DNA of 64,000 nucleotides from Hyaloperonospora brassicae (lineage: Eukaryota; Oomycota; Peronosporomycetes; Peronosporales; Peronosporaceae). The notes under the pieces are model-generated. The model worked only from the letters and a program-made list of their open reading frames with translations, ran no database searches and was not told the DNA's origin. Location of the stretch: the NCBI GenBank assembly GCA_947650285.1, contig CANTFL010001448.1, positions 124,001 through 188,000 of the forward strand, given 5' to 3'. Below are positions 18,527 to 31,152 of this stretch, one piece after another; positions within the stretch are counted from its first letter, which is position 1; every line of letters begins with the position of its first letter. A program made the position numbers and the translations under genes.

Positions 18527-21186
18527 ATGGTGCGCGTGCCCGGATCTTCTGGTGACTAGGGATTTTGCCGTGAGTCCCTGAGAAAAGAAGTCAAGATCGA
18601 GACTGAACCTGGGATAGAAGCTCCAGCGGCAGAGGTTCGTCGCAGACGCGTGAAGATGAAGGACCCCCGGATCGTCAAAGTTTTGGAAGGGGCTTTGACG
18701 ACAATAAAATAAAGAGGAAGATCGTTCGCACGATCTGGAAGAAAACCCCCAATTCCCTCCTGAAGCCCCTCTGGGGGCCACTGCGGGTCACACTGTAAAG
18801 CGCGAGCCACAGGATGAAAGTCCTAGAGGAATCCCCAAACGATTTTCACTTATATTAAATATCCCATCAGAGATGATGAAGGAAGAGACAAGATATTCGA
18901 AAGACTTAAAGAAGCTGGCTGAGGCAAGACAAGACCACGTTGTTTACAAGAACAAGCCGTCCGGATGCCAGGCCAAGACGAAGACGATGGATCAAGACTC
19001 GAAGTCAGTGGATCTCGAAGTAAAGTTTGAAGATTGGCAATTCGACGATATTAGCCGGGAGTGTTGGAAGTGGAGATGTCATAGCGGACACTCCTTTCCG
19101 GGTCGACGCCCCAGCTGCCAGGTTTGATAGCTGTAGTGGATGATTGGTGTGGTTACACTAAGTTCTAGAAGGTTCTTAGTCGTAGAGCGCAGGATAGAGC
19201 AAGATCTCACTTCTAGATTGATTAAGCCACTGACGAGGCCCCCGGCGGGGGGCCGAAACGCGTCTGGCGCGCGTTTTAATATAGAAGTCATTAACCATAC
19301 TTTCTCCTATTTCCTACAGGGAGTACCACTTGAAGGAGCTGAAGAATCTTCTATCGAGCGATCCAGTACTCAAGACTGTCAAGCCAAAGCTGACCGGATT
19401 TCTACGCGGACCGATAACAGCGCCCAAACCGACCCCCAACGTGTCGGAGGCGCTCCGGCGCCTAATCAATCTGCTCACTGAGGCAGGGTTCACGGCCGGA
19501 ACGTTCAACGCACAAACTCTTTAGAGTTCATCCACGATCGGGTGATCGATGCCGGACAGTCGCTGTTTAAGACGTCGAGTCCGCCATAGGCATACGTGAC
19601 CCTGGAGACAACCCGACCCCGCCGATCGGCACCTCGGATCAACGGATCACGCCGCGGATTACGATGATAAAAGTTCTCACGCCGATCAACGAGTTTCCCA
19701 AGGACGAACACATTGGATCGTCCCGATAAGCTTCAGCAAAATCGGAAGAGGACTCGATTGATCTGTTCGAGATCCAACGGATGTCGCTAGGACCAAAGGG
19801 CGCGGATCTGGTGCGGAAGAAATTTGAACGGAAAGGGTCAGTGCAGCTAGCGGGAAATCCATCGCAACGCACTTAATTAACATAGTGGATTCAGACCAAG
19901 TGAATTCTTTTTTTGAGCAGCCATGAGAACATACGAGCTAGAACAAGCCCGATTGAAGGCCGGATGATCGGCTTATCGCCATCCCGAACCGTAGTTCTAC
20001 ATGCCGGATATTGACATGGAGTCGGTTGAATCGAGTCCTAATGGATCGCATGACTATGGTCATGAGCATCGGGAGCAAGGAGGAAAGATGTTACCGCAGG
20101 TGGCGACGGCAGGAGCGGCAGAGAGTGGAGGATTCTCTTATCAAAGAATTCGAATGTTTGCCATGGCCGAACTGAAAGAACGCTCCGGCTGAGAGAAGAA
20201 TGAAGAACGGACCAGGAACTGGATCAGTAAGGTAAAGTCGGCGTTCCTACGCGATCAAGTGCCAGATGTGGAGAATTGCCTGGTCTAAAGCAATCTTCTT
20301 ACAGGACCGGCGCGTGACTGGTATAACCAGCTCAGCCGCTCGACGAGGACTTCGTGGAAGACACTCCTGGAGGGATTCATGGCCGTATACGGAGGGAAGA
20401 ATAGTGCTTCAGTTGGGAGGCTATACTTCCACGTAAGCAATAGAACGATACTCCATTGGAGTATTTGTACCGTCTGAATGTGGCCGCGATCTAGGCGCAG
20501 ATCCCGATACGATATGGATCGCCTGCCACTCGCAAAGAGCATTTAGATCATTACATTGGTACCCTGGACGATCGCAATCTGGCTAGAATGCTGACGATGT
20601 TACGCCTTGGAGATGCAGACCATATGGAAGAAATTCTGCAAGATTGTGAAAACATGGAACTTCGAGAATCTCACGCCTTTATGGGGGCAAGCAAGTTTCG
20701 ACAGTGTGTTGCGCCACGGGCGGCCCAAGTTCCAGCAAAACCAGCGTGGGCTTTAAAAGCAATCTACGTGAAACGCGAGATCAGCGGATCAGACATGGAT
20801 TCTTGCGGATCGGACTCCGACTCGGATGCAACAGGTAAATGGACATGGCTACGGATCGCGCTCAGAAGCCGGACGACTTACTATTTCGAAGTGAAAAAGT
20901 CGATCATGAGAGGCACTACGATCGGGGAAATTATAAATTAGTGTGTAAGCACTGTGAGTCGAATAGACATGACGATCGCGGATGTTAAAAGCGACTTACG
21001 TGTCAGAAGTGTGAACGTAGATGTCACCCTGCGGACAAGTGCTATTACGTGTGTTCCATCAGCAAGAACGTCCACGGTGAAGAAAATTGCCCGATGGAAC
21101 AGTTTTACAACATGATCCGTCAGTGGTATGCTTCTACCAAGCATGCAGAAATGTTGCCGGAACAAGCCTATACGATGCTAAATTAG
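18527..21186 (+). pseudogene. Family B gag, decayed (B1)
   Basis: ATG overlapping the PBS at 18527, as in B2. Recognisable pieces are [16 protein letters not shown] (about 19340), the capsid-like region with ARDWYNQLSRSTRTSWK relatives (about 20300-20560) and two zinc knuckles at about 20945-21080 (CQKCERRCHPADKC is the clearer). It ends at TAG 21184-21186. Many stops; not functional. Confidence 0.82.
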
Positions 21187-21221
21187 GACGCTCGCCAGGT
21201 TGGAATCTGGTACGAGCCGAG
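21184..21221 (+). promoter_or_regulatory. Candidate recoding stem-loop at gag stop (B1)
   Basis: From the gag TAG onward 38 bases differ from B2 (31150-31187) at a single position although flanking sequence has drifted by 20-25%. The bases fold as GCTCG + CCAG / CTGG + CGAGC around an 8-base loop with a 2-base bulge. The pol frame is -1 relative to gag and open across this point. Confidence 0.55.
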
Positions 21222-21465
21222 AGTTTTAGGCTCTGCGTAAATGCATTGGTGGAGAAGAAGGAGGTCGAAGGAAGCGAGGACAAGCAGGATGATCAAAAAA
21301 ATACATGTGATTTTTTAAGACTGTCTACGTTCCATTTCGAGTGTTAGAAGACATGATGTGTACGCCCGATCGCCCACCAAGATGGAACTTGTCTTAGCTC
21401 CGGGAGAGTCAAGGGGATACTAGGAATACCATACACCAGGAAAACGGTTCAAGCAAGCTAAAGTG

Positions 21466-22140
21466 GTTGGGAAGATTAACAATGAAAAGGCCACAATGCT
21501 ACTTGACATGGGAGCTGAGACCTCGATCGTGGACACCGCCTTTGCTCGTAAGGTAGGATGTGTCATCGACGAGAATTAGAAACAAGATTGTGTGAGGATA
21601 GGTGAGAACACCTACATGACAGAAGGAAGTACCAAGATCAAGATCATTCTAAATGAATCGCTGGTATATTATTTTCATGTGTGGGTGGGTGATCAAGTCG
21701 GTTGAGAGGTGACCCTGGGTATTACCTTCATGGTACCCGCAGGTTTACGTATGTATTTGGCTGACGGGACGCTAGTATTGCTAGATGAAGTAAGTATTCA
21801 TCTAGCAGGACGCAGACCTCTGTACGGATCATCGATGCAGTCGATTGTGACCCCAGAACAGCGCTCGGTGCTGCCGGTCGGTAAATCGCGGAGATAGGGA
21901 TCGGCTACATCCATTCTGACGCCAAGCTCTGGGTAAGACGCGATCCTACATGGGTACCCACCGTTATCACGTTATAGGCTGGATCAAGTTCTTGCACCTG
22001 ACAAGTCTCAGTGATAAGGTAGTTACTATCGATCGAGGACCGACCTTAGGCTGGATCATGGCTGCCTAAATGGTGTCTCGATACCCAGGCTACGTCTCTG
22101 GATCGCGACGGTAAAACGAGTAGCAGACAATAGCTTTTGA
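21466..22140 (+). pseudogene. Family B protease, decayed (B1)
   Basis: Aligns with 31438-32118. The active-site region reads LLDMGAETSIVDT (Asp-Met-Gly in place of the Asp-Ser-Gly of B2) and is followed by an in-frame TAG; the second landmark is LGITFMVPAG where B2 has LGMDFMVTAG. Not functional. Confidence 0.8.
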
Positions 22141-22699
22141 GCTACGACTGAAAGCGAGGAAGAAGTGCCGCCCGCATACGCGGGACCGCTCGTGGATCAT
22201 CCGGCTTACCCTACGCCAACGAAGGTTTTAAGTTGGCCTACGGGGAGAAATGTATCGAAGGACAGCCCGATCCGAGACGAGAAAGTGGTTATACGTGTGG
22301 ACCCACTGTCACGTGTCGGCAACACGATCGAAGAGAAAAGCGGAAGAGTTCGAGCACCCGGGAGGCAAATGAAAGATGTCGCGACGAATAAAAACATGGA
22401 CTTCGATCGATCGCATGACGGATCAAATGGCGTGATCGACGATCTACAAGTGGATATCGACCTGTAAGTGTCATGACCGTGGTTCATACGATTCACGAAC
22501 GAACGACGAAGGATGGAGCTGGAGATCAGTCGAAGAAAGAGGCCGGATTTCACCAGGTGTGACGATCAACGAAGAGTCTGGTCCGGATAAAGACCGGATC
22601 GCGGGAGAATTGGACGTCGCTCCTTATATTCATGAAAGTGGGGAGTTGTACGCCAAGGATGTGGATCAGCACATGACGGTACTGCCCGACATTGTTACG

Positions 22700-23790
22700 C
22701 TCACCGCCGAAGTTGCGATCGACGATATTCAGGTAGGTGATCCAGGTGTACCGCTGACTGATGATCAAGAACAATTACGACAACTGATCTGGAAAAAAGC
22801 ACCTTCTTATTGGTAAAGGAAACGCACTCTCTCCAGCCGCACGAGGGGCGATATGATATATTAACGTGGGAGGAGCGAGCACGATTGTGCAAAGAGTACG
22901 GCAAGTAGCACCCAAGTTTCGCGAAAAGCTAGAAATTCTGATAAAAGGACTGCTATCGGCCAAGATTATTCGACCTCCCACTTCACCTTGGGCCTCGACG
23001 ATCGTCGTTATCATAAAAAAAGAATGGCGAGGACATTGGATTGTGCATCGACTATCGACGGGTAAATCAGTTGACAAGGCCGATGATGTACACAATGCCA
23101 TTGGTCAGTGAACTTTTACAAGACATAGCAACGCAATGTGGTACTGCTCACTGGACGTGGCAAGCGGATTTTGAGTGGTGGAGATGACAGAACGAGCAAG
23201 AATTGTTTTTCATTTATAACGCCGTCAGGCCTGTTTGAATGGAAACGGATGCCGTTTGGGTTGAAAAACGCTCCACAGATTTACCAACGCCTGATCGACA
23301 ATGCATTGTATGGATATATGAAGGTCGGTGCTGATCCTGACGCCCCCTTTATGGAATCTTTCAAACAGATCGACGTGTTCACAGAAATAGAATCGGACAT
23401 CATTCAGACGCCATCTGTGCTAGGGAGAAGATCGTACATCGATGACATACTGATTCCAGCTACATCGAGGAACATTTTATACGATAGAGTGGAGAAATTG
23501 CTACGTGTATGCGACACGTGGCTTTTGTCGATCAGTCTGACCAAAAGATTTTGGAGACGACGTAATGTGGATTACCTCGGACATCAAGTATCACTCGCTG
23601 GATTGGAAGCTCACCCAAAACAATTTGGATCGCTGGTCAACATTTTGTTTTTACAAACGCTGCGGTCAATGCAGTCGGTTTTAGGGAGTTTAAATTACTA
23701 TAGCCGATTTATTGAAGAATTTGCGATATATGTATCAGTGCTATCCGAATTACGCGAAGCCGACTTCCACGAGATCCGACGCGTGGATTA
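22700..23790 (+). pseudogene. Family B reverse transcriptase, decayed (B1)
   Basis: Fingers and palm in several frames: KIIRPPTSPWASTIVV, then RMPFGLKNAPQIYQRLIDN and the catalytic motif SYIDDILIPA (about 23437), then the thumb (YLGHQVSLAGLEAHPK). The motif YIDD is intact although the frame is not. The spacer 22141-22700 carries the conserved linker word GPLVDHPAY also seen in B2. Confidence 0.85.
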
Positions 23791-24029
23791 AACGGCATCG
23801 TCTACACTAAACGAAAAGAAAGTTGACGACAGGAAGTGCCGTATTGACGGCGGTCCAAACCTTAACGGTGTTACAGAGGGCGATTTGGGGTCTTTCTGTG
23901 TTGCAAGGGGCTATCCAGCGTTTTACTGTGTGGCAGGGGGCGATCCGACCTCGACGGACAGAAATCGATGGGGGAAAGGAGTAATTTCGTTCGCTATGTT
24001 GAAGGATAAGATCATTAAGACTCCTATCC

Positions 24030-24480
24030 TTTAATATTTGATTCGGGTCGCCCTCCAGTGATCGTGGTATATGCTAGCAAATGGGCAGTATCTGCAGCTT
24101 TGCTACAAAAACACGATGGACTATACTGGCCTGTAACATTCAACAGCTGAACGTTGAAACCCGACGAGGTTAACTATAGAATAGGTGGAGAAAGAAGTTT
24201 TAGCTCTGCTGCGCATCCTGGATATCGGCTACACTATGTTGGTTGCACGAGAGATCAAGGTACTCGCACGTCATTCAACTTTGGCCTGGCTGGTACAATC
24301 TTCGGGCCTTAATGGGAGGATCGGGAGATGGACGGTGCTGCTATAAAATTGGACGCTGGAGGTCAAGAAGTGTGAAAAGGGAGAAGATGAAAATACTTGG
24401 CACGCTTGTCGCCAGCATTACCCCGCGCGAAGAGGTTGACAAGATGTTGATTGCGTTCGACCCAATGAAGCAGCCGAAAC
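24030..24480 (+). pseudogene. Family B first RNase H (tether-like), decayed (B1)
   Basis: Contains VVYASKWAVSAALLQ, the position where Ty3/Gypsy RNase H normally has a catalytic Asp (consensus xDASxxA); Tyr stands there, exactly as in B2. The later HSTLAWL region also lacks its Asp. Interrupted by stops. Confidence 0.75.
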
Positions 24481-25078
24481 ATACCATAAGTATGCCGCCA
24501 CCAACGGTGGAGGAAGGTGAAAGGCTTTTGGTGGTCAGTTTCGATGGATCGGCCCAAACCAAACGCAAAGTCGGGGCGTATAGTGCAATGGTGTGAAAGC
24601 TCCCCGAATGGAAGATCGTGAATTTCGCAGCCGAATACGCAACAGACCTGACAGTAAACGAAGCCGAATATCGTGGCCTGCTACTAGGTTTCGATCTCCT
24701 AGCCTATCAGGCGCGGGGGCGCATCATCATTTGCGGCGATTCTAACTCAGTGATTCGGAAGATGAGCGGAGAAATTGACTGCAAGGCTCCCGGATTACAG
24801 TTGCTACGTCACAAAGCTATGGAGAAACTCCGGTCGTGGCCGATCCACGATTTAATACACATGAAGAGGGACTGGAATCAGAGTGCCGATAGACTGGCAA
24901 GCAACGCTTTACAACAAGAGGAGAGAACTATGACTGTATCCGATCAAGATTGTCAAAATTTATTGTACCGGTTGGACGAGTTATTGACACCCAAAAGTGT
25001 CGATCGGGTCGTGAATATATCTGTCGTTACTAGATCAGCTGTAAAGAGACGAAGATCACCTGATAGTAATGCAAGTTG
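24481..25078 (+). pseudogene. Family B second RNase H, mostly open (B1)
   Basis: A type-1 RNase H separate from the one that normally follows RT: Asp in VSFDGSAQTK, Glu in VNEAEYRGLLLG, Asp in IICGDSNSVIRKM, Asp in WNQSADRLAS. One in-frame TGA (about 24594) breaks the domain. The four catalytic acidic residues are all kept even in this decayed copy. Confidence 0.85.
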
Positions 25079-26460
25079 ATGTCGTTCAGAGGATCATACT
25101 CGAGAGAATTGAGCAATCACAGGAAGAAGAGAATTGGATCACCAACCTGAAGGAATTCCTGATCGGAGACATAACGAAGTTGAGTATTGAAGAAGCAAAG
25201 TTGTGTGCTCGGATCGCGCTTTATTATGAAGTTGACGAAGGCAAACTGCTGTTTTTCTGCCCGCGACCGACGGAAGATCCAGATAGCATCGTGGAATTGA
25301 TGCATTTGGTAGTACCGAAACTATTGCAGCAATATTTCCTGCATCGTTATTATACAAGTCTGGAGGGCGGACACCAAGGTATCGGCAGAATATACCAACG
25401 AATCCGATCCAAGTTCCACTAGAGAGGAATCTATCGGAGTGTCCAGAGTTATGTAGGATAATGTGTTTATTGCACGACGGGAAAAGGTAAATCTATCCTG
25501 CACGGAAAATCATCGGAGAATGCCCAAGCCACGTATCCGTTTCAGATAATTGCTATGGATCACATTCCATCGTTGCCGCGATCTTTCAAGGGAAACATTG
25601 AGTTGTTGCTGTGGGTAGATCTGTTCTCAAATTCCGCAATCGCCAAGGCGAGTTCCTCCAGAACTGCTCAAACGATCGCTGAAAGTTACGAAGAGTGTGT
25701 GTTTCGAAGATTCGAAGCCAGTAAGCGATCCGCAATGATCGAGAGCCAGGATTCATGTACGATTTCTTCCGAGCGTCGGATCGCGGGGCAGAAACAGCGT
25801 GCTGTCATGGCATATCGACCCTAAGCGAATGGAATAGCAGAAAGAATGGTACAGACCTTAACGAGAGCGTTGAAGATGTACGTTACAGATGCGGATCAGA
25901 AGGATTGGGACGATTACGCAGGAGGTTGACGTTCGCCATCAATACGGCACAGGATCGCGTACGAGGAGATACTCCATTGTACCTGATCCACGGTTTGGAC
26001 CCACGATCGACGCTGGAAGCGACTTTGCCTCTGGGAAGCACAAAACGACAGGACCAAGATCCAAGAAGATGACGTTGCCATATACAACGTCATTACCAGA
26101 GAGCGATAGAAGCTGTTAACAATCGTCTACAGATTGAGATCCAAGATCGGGCCGACCGACACAACACAGAGGACGGATCGCATGAGATCGAAGTTGGATC
26201 GCAAGTATGGCTCTATTTGGATTGAGTGAAAGAAGGATACGCCCGAAAGCTGGCACATATGTGGCAGGGGCTATTCTGGGTTAAACAACCTTGCGGGAGA
26301 CACGCAGTACGTTTGGATATCTCGAATACACCGTATCGATTATTCCCGTTGGTACATATATCACAAGCTTAAACGGGTGAAGACTTTCTGGATCGGCCAA
26401 AAAACTTGTTGAGCGTCAGAGAGGCGGGTTGCTTAGATTTTGACGAATCCCTACTGCCGG
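25079..26460 (+). pseudogene. Family B integrase, decayed (B1)
   Basis: HRYYTSLEGGHQGIGRIY and a later CxTGKG region mark the zinc-binding part; AMDHIPSLPRSFKGN marks the first catalytic Asp; the Glu region is seen as RMVQTLTRALKMYV-like sequence about 25845; a GPY/F-like module lies about 26260-26360. Multiple stops and frameshifts. Confidence 0.8.
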
Positions 26461-26703
26461 AAGATAGCTATGAACTTACATTGTATGAAGGTGAATTTGA
26501 AGTCGAGAAGATTTTGGATGTGCGATCCGGCAGGCGGAGTCGTGTTGGCAGAGTGCAGCGCTAGTATTTTGTGCAATGGAAGGGATCGGTCGATCGGACA
26601 TAGATAGATGGGGTCGACTTGAACTGTGTGGTCTCGATGCAAGATTTTGATCGCGATCGAGCCAGCAAGAATCACTTTGAGGTGATGAAGTCATTTGAAG
26701 CAG
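26461..26703 (+). pseudogene. Family B chromodomain, decayed (B1)
   Basis: EFEVEKILDVRSGRRSRVG, then a stop, then FVQWKG and a C-terminal helix (QDFDRDRASKNHFEVMKSF) mark a chromodomain at the end of integrase. Aligned to 36346-36603. Confidence 0.75.
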
Positions 26704-27176
26704 CGGTGGGTGAACAACCGATGTGTCAAATCGGAAGTTTCCTGCAAGAAGGTTGCAGATGTGAACAAAAGTAAATGTTGTGTGTGGCGATATAGAGTAT
26801 TGAGGCTCGATCGCAGTAAATGATTATACAAAAGGCAAATGAGATGAATTTTGTGACGATAGACGAAGAAGAGACGATGGAAGTATATCGACCGAGTAAA
26901 CAAACTGACTGCTAGATTGATATGGACCACTTTGGAAATAATATACCGAATAAGCAGACGATCAACGGCCCGGGGTGATCCTTGATGCGTGATCAAAACT
27001 AGTTGCACCAAGATTCAGCGAAGCTACGGACGCGCCAGCGCTGAGAGAAAGTTGGGTATTTTCTATTGGGGATCGCTTAAACCCGGGTACCACATGCGCA
27101 TCTTGACCTGCGACGGGAGATACATGAAGAACGGATCCAATAACAGATCCAGATCGCATTGTCCGTCGATCATTCC

Positions 27177-27708
27177 TTACAGGATAAAGCGCAACACGGT
27201 TTTCCATCGGGGTCCGGATCGCGATCGCCGCTGTTTGCGCTGCTGGTAAATCCGCACCAGCTCCGGATCGCGATCGCGCTGCTCGGCCGGCAAATAAATG
27301 GCGTGGGTTGCCTCCCACAGAGCCTGCCGATGCTGGGTCTCGAAGTCTCGGTACGCAGATGCCAATTCTGCGATCCAACCAGTCTCGTGAAACGAGACCG
27401 GTGTCACTTGGCTAGGGTACAGGTTCCAAGGCTCTTGCTTGTACAGTGCTAACACTTAAGCCGAAGTAACCAGCCGTGGAATCCATTTAGATTCAGGTGG
27501 GGCAGCTTTGGATCGAGGCGCGATGGGTGCTAGGAAGGTGTATTCCGCCGGCCGTGTCAGGTGCTTGAGCAAGGTATCCACGTCCAGCTCCGCCACGGAT
27601 GTCAGGCTGAGACGACGGGCAGACCACGGGTGTACGTGGGGGGTGAGACCAGGGTACCCGATCGCGGTATCCGGGAAACCATTCAGCACGAGGAACTCGG
27701 GTCGGAGC
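27177..27708 (-). pseudogene. Antisense ORF of family B, 3' remnant (B1)
   Basis: One minus-strand frame runs from 27725 to 27177 with a single stop at 27456-27458. It matches the C-terminal part of the B2 antisense ORF: HPWSARRLSLTSVAELD against SPWSARKLSWTSVAEMD, SKWIPRLV against SEWIPRLV, and RQALWEATHAIYLPAEQR against RQALWKSTHAIFLSSEQR. About half the residues are kept, while stops occur at different sites. Its 5' part is replaced by the LTR at 27709. Confidence 0.75.
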
Positions 27709-28794
27709 TGTGGCATAGCGGTCACAAGGAAATCTCCTTGGAACTGGGATCGGCGATCCGAAGGGTCTCACGCTTCAGTTAAGCCAAGAATGCTATGATT
27801 GGTATATACAAGCTGGGACGGATGGCTGGCAATAGCGTACCCAAATCCCAAGTGGACAGGATCGTCCAGCCTGGGGTGAGGCTATAGAGGAGTCACACCC
27901 GATATCATTACGCAATACGTCTTGAGACATGGCAATAAAAGACCCTCGATCTCATTGGAAGACCGCGATCCTAACCCAGGATCGCATGCCCGATCTCCAG
28001 CTGCGATCCGCTAAGTGGATCCAGATCCGCTAGTAGGATCACGATCCGCTAGTAGGATCACGATCCGCTAGTAGGATCCGCTCATAGGATCCCGATCCGC
28101 TGGTAGGATCATGAGGACATCTTGGGTGGGCTACAAGAAGATACAACGGTGGATATACTGGGTTTGGACCACATGAATGCGAGGGGACGATCTTCCTGGA
28201 AAGACGACGCGTGTCATCTGGTTAAGATATACGGATAGGCATAGGGGTAGGGCTGTAGGTCGGTTGGTTAGCATTAAACAGAGTTCAAATCACTTCACAA
28301 GGCATACGTTATCTCATCCGGGTAGGATCTTTGGCCCCCCGTCGAATAAAGAGTCACGCTACACGTCTACGCGAGTATCAAACCTGGACTGTTTTGGCCA
28401 GGTGTGTTCAAGAACTCTCAAGCAACATCAACTGCGATCGGAATCAACAAGACACGTAAAGGCAAGGCGGAAGATTCGCAAGAAGGCTCGCGGGTCAAGC
28501 TACCACATAGTGGACAAGGCGATCTCGTTGAGATCAGGGTAACTTATTCGTACCCACGAGTACCCCGTGATCGCGTGAAGATTCCCGCACGATCACAACC
28601 CCATCTCCAACACGGTCAAGTTTTCCTTCGACACGAGTCCACCTGGAAGAGTGCAACCCGCCCTACCGACGGGTACACAAGGTGAGGAAGGCAACACACA
28701 CGGAATCGTAGTACCCCCTCCGTTATTCGGTCGTCCGGGTGCCAGTGGAGAGTTGAGATCGACTCATAAATTCAGCGATCGTAACTTCAGGACA
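27709..28794 (+). repeat. Family B 5' LTR of B2 (1,086 bp)
   Basis: Starts TGTGGCATAGCGG and ends CTTCAGGACA, one base before the PBS. Matches 39477-40568 at about 97%, but most differences sit in the first ~75 and the last ~25 bases; the middle is almost identical. It contains an internal GATCC tandem array at 28002-28110. Confidence 0.88.
28002..28110. repeat. 19-bp GATCC tandem array in the family B LTR
   Basis: About five units related to CGATCCGCTAGTAGGATCA; each unit is itself a small inverted repeat (GATCC ... GGATC). The same array at about 39774-39887 in the other LTR has 8 extra bases, i.e. array length differs between otherwise near-identical LTRs. Confidence 0.85.
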
Positions 28795-31152
28795 ATGGTG
28801 CGCGTGCTCGGATCTTCTGGTGACTCGGGATTTCACCGTGAGTTCCTAAGTGAAGAAGTGAAAGTCAAGACTGAACCTGGGATGGAAGCGTCAGAGGCAA
28901 AGGGATCGCCTCCGACGCGTGATTTTAAAGGATTTACGGATTATCAGAGTTTTGGGAGGGGCTCGGATGACAATAAAATCAAAGAGAAAGATCGATCAAT
29001 CGATCTGGAAGATAAGCCTCGACCCCCTCCTATGGTCCCTTTGGAGACCACCGTGGATAGTGCCACAAACCAAAGACCCGCTGGGTAAATTCTTCAGCGA
29101 AAACTGAACAAATACTACACAAGACCACTCAGGCAATGTCAAGGAAGACGACTTTAAAGACAGATCGGGTGAAGAAAGAAGAGCCCAGATCGGATCGACA
29201 CGATCACGGCGTGAAAGCGATCGTGAAACCGATCAAGTTCGTAGACGATGATCTGGATATGAAGCTAAAAGGCTGGCAGGTGGATCAACTGGCGCAGGGA
29301 TTCCATTGGAAGGCGCTCACGAATCTGCTATCGAGCGACCCCGTGCTACGGATACTGAATCCTAAGCTAATCGAAGAGATACAAGGCCCGATATCCCGGA
29401 CGAAGGTGGCGACTAACGCAGTAGAAGGGATCAGCGCGATCATCCAGCTGTTGCAAGAGGCTGGATACGTCGCTGGGGCGTTCGATGCGAACGAACTGCT
29501 GGAATGCGATCAGGATCAGGTGATCAATGCGTGTCGATCGCTGTATGACAAGCTAATTCCTCTGACGGGGAAGTGCGAATCCGCGGATCAAGCGGTTGCT
29601 ACGATCGCCGATGTCCCGAGGGGGTATCATACCGGATCGTCGCATTATGCCTCGGCGGAATCAGAGATGGAGTCAGATGATTCGGTCAGCATCCAGCGAA
29701 TGTCTCTAGGCCCAAGTGGTGCAACACATCTATGCGATCGAGTCAAGCCGGTGAAGCCGAACTCGCGATCGAAGGCCACAGGTGCTAAAGAGCAGATGAC
29801 GACTACTACGCAAGGACTCCTGCAGACATACCTCGATGAGGCCATGGAATGTTTTCGCCAAGATCAACGGGAACGATCGTATCGAGCGATCTATCCTAGC
29901 CAAAGGATCAAGCCTGCTAGATCCCATGAAAGATATACCCCCCGATTTGGAGATGGAATCAGTGCAGTCGCGCAGCAGTCAACCGAAGTTTTTCGACCCT
30001 GACGACATCGATCCAGATGATTTGGGACAAGAAGATCGTAGACACGCTATGGTAGCTACGACCGAGACGTTGCAAGATGGTGGTAGCATACCTCAACGCA
30101 TTCGGGTGTCGGCGATGACAGAGCTGGAAGAATTCAGTGGCAAGGATCGAGATGAAGATCGGGCCAGAAGCTGGATCAGCAAGGTAAAATCGGCCTTCTT
30201 GCGCGATCAAGCGCCCGATGAGGAGAAGTGTTTGGTGTTCGGAGATCTGCTGACAGGACCTGCTCAAAACTGGTATAACCAACTAGGTCGATCCACTCGA
30301 AAGAAGTGGAAGAGATTGCTGGATGAGTTTATGGTACAGTATGGAGGGCAAGGTGTGTATTTGGCCAGACAATACTATCTCGCAGGGAAACGATCGGATG
30401 AAAATCCACAGGAGTATCTACACCGCTTAAATGTCGCGGCTAAGCACGCCAAGATCGCGATCAGAGACGAGAGGATGGCCACATTGGACACACGTCGTGA
30501 GCATGTGGAACATTTCATTGCCACGTTGGACGATCGCGATCTGGCCAAGCAGCTGACCCTACTACTATTGGCCGATGTCGATGAGTTGGATGAGACCTTA
30601 CGTGCATGCCAAAGGATGGAGAGTCGTCAGTTGAAGACGTCGACAGGATCGAACAAGTTCCACCAGCGAGCGAATGCCTCCCCGAATCCTACGTCATCCA
30701 AAACTGCTCGGGCGGTGAGGGCAATCCGTGAGCGGATCGAAAGTAGCGGATCGGAATCGGACTCGATTGGATCGGATGAAGACAAAGATCGCCGCCGAGT
30801 TTGTGTGACCACTACATCTAGTCAAGAGAGATCGGATCAAGATCATCGTACCTGGCAGAAGAATACTGGTGAAGAAGGTGTACGTGATCGAGGTGAAAAA
30901 CCGAAGGCATGCACCCACTGCGGATCAACGCGACATGATGATCGTGGATGCTGGCAGAGACTAACGTGCCAGAAGTGCGGTCGCAAAGGGCATCCATCGG
31001 ACAAGTGCTTCTACGTGTGTGCAGCATGTGGAGAGGTACATGAGAATGGCAAATGCCCCATGGAAGAGTTCTTTAACTTAATCCGCCAGTGGTATGTGCC
31101 TACTAAGCATGCGGGTATGTTTCCTCCGAAGGTAGAGGAAATATTAAACTAG
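28795..31152 (+). pseudogene. Family B gag (B2), three frames
   Basis: The ATG at 28795 overlaps the PBS, and the frame is open to TAA 29088; a second frame (29136-30002) and a third (29836-31152) complete Gag. Landmarks: acidic N-terminus, [16 protein letters not shown] helix bundle, capsid-like core (SWISKVKSAFLRD ... AQNWYNQLGRSTRKKW ... PQEYLHRLNVAA) and three zinc knuckles, C-x2-C-x4-H-x4-C twice (CTHCGSTRHDDRGC, CQKCGRKGHPSDKC) and C-x2-C-x3-H-x4-C once (CAACGEVHENGKC). Frame breaks near 29090 and 29930. Ends at TAG 31150-31152. Confidence 0.87.
28796..28810 (+). other. Primer-binding site, family B
   Basis: TGGTGCGCGTGCTCGG begins two positions after the LTR end and is conserved at 18528 in the decayed copy. 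It starts with TGG as required to pair with a tRNA CCA end; the tRNA was not identified. The gag ATG (28795-28797) overlaps it. Confidence 0.72.

Larger units (their letters stand above)
18018..27708 (+). mobile_element. Ty3/Gypsy family B, decayed copy B1
   Basis: Plus-strand remnants in the order LTR end, PBS, gag, protease, RT, RNase H, second RNase H, integrase, chromodomain and an antisense ORF remnant, all riddled with stops and frameshifts. It aligns by eye at roughly 75-80% with copy B2 (28795-39476). It ends abruptly at 27708, where the LTR of B2 starts inside the B1 antisense ORF; about 1.8 kb present in B2 (37.63-39.45 kb) has no counterpart in B1. Confidence 0.88.

Noticed and set aside
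28177..28685. Open frames inside the family B LTR, repeated at 39952-40459
   Set aside because: Their identity in both LTRs reflects LTR identity; no start context, domain or similarity supports a protein.
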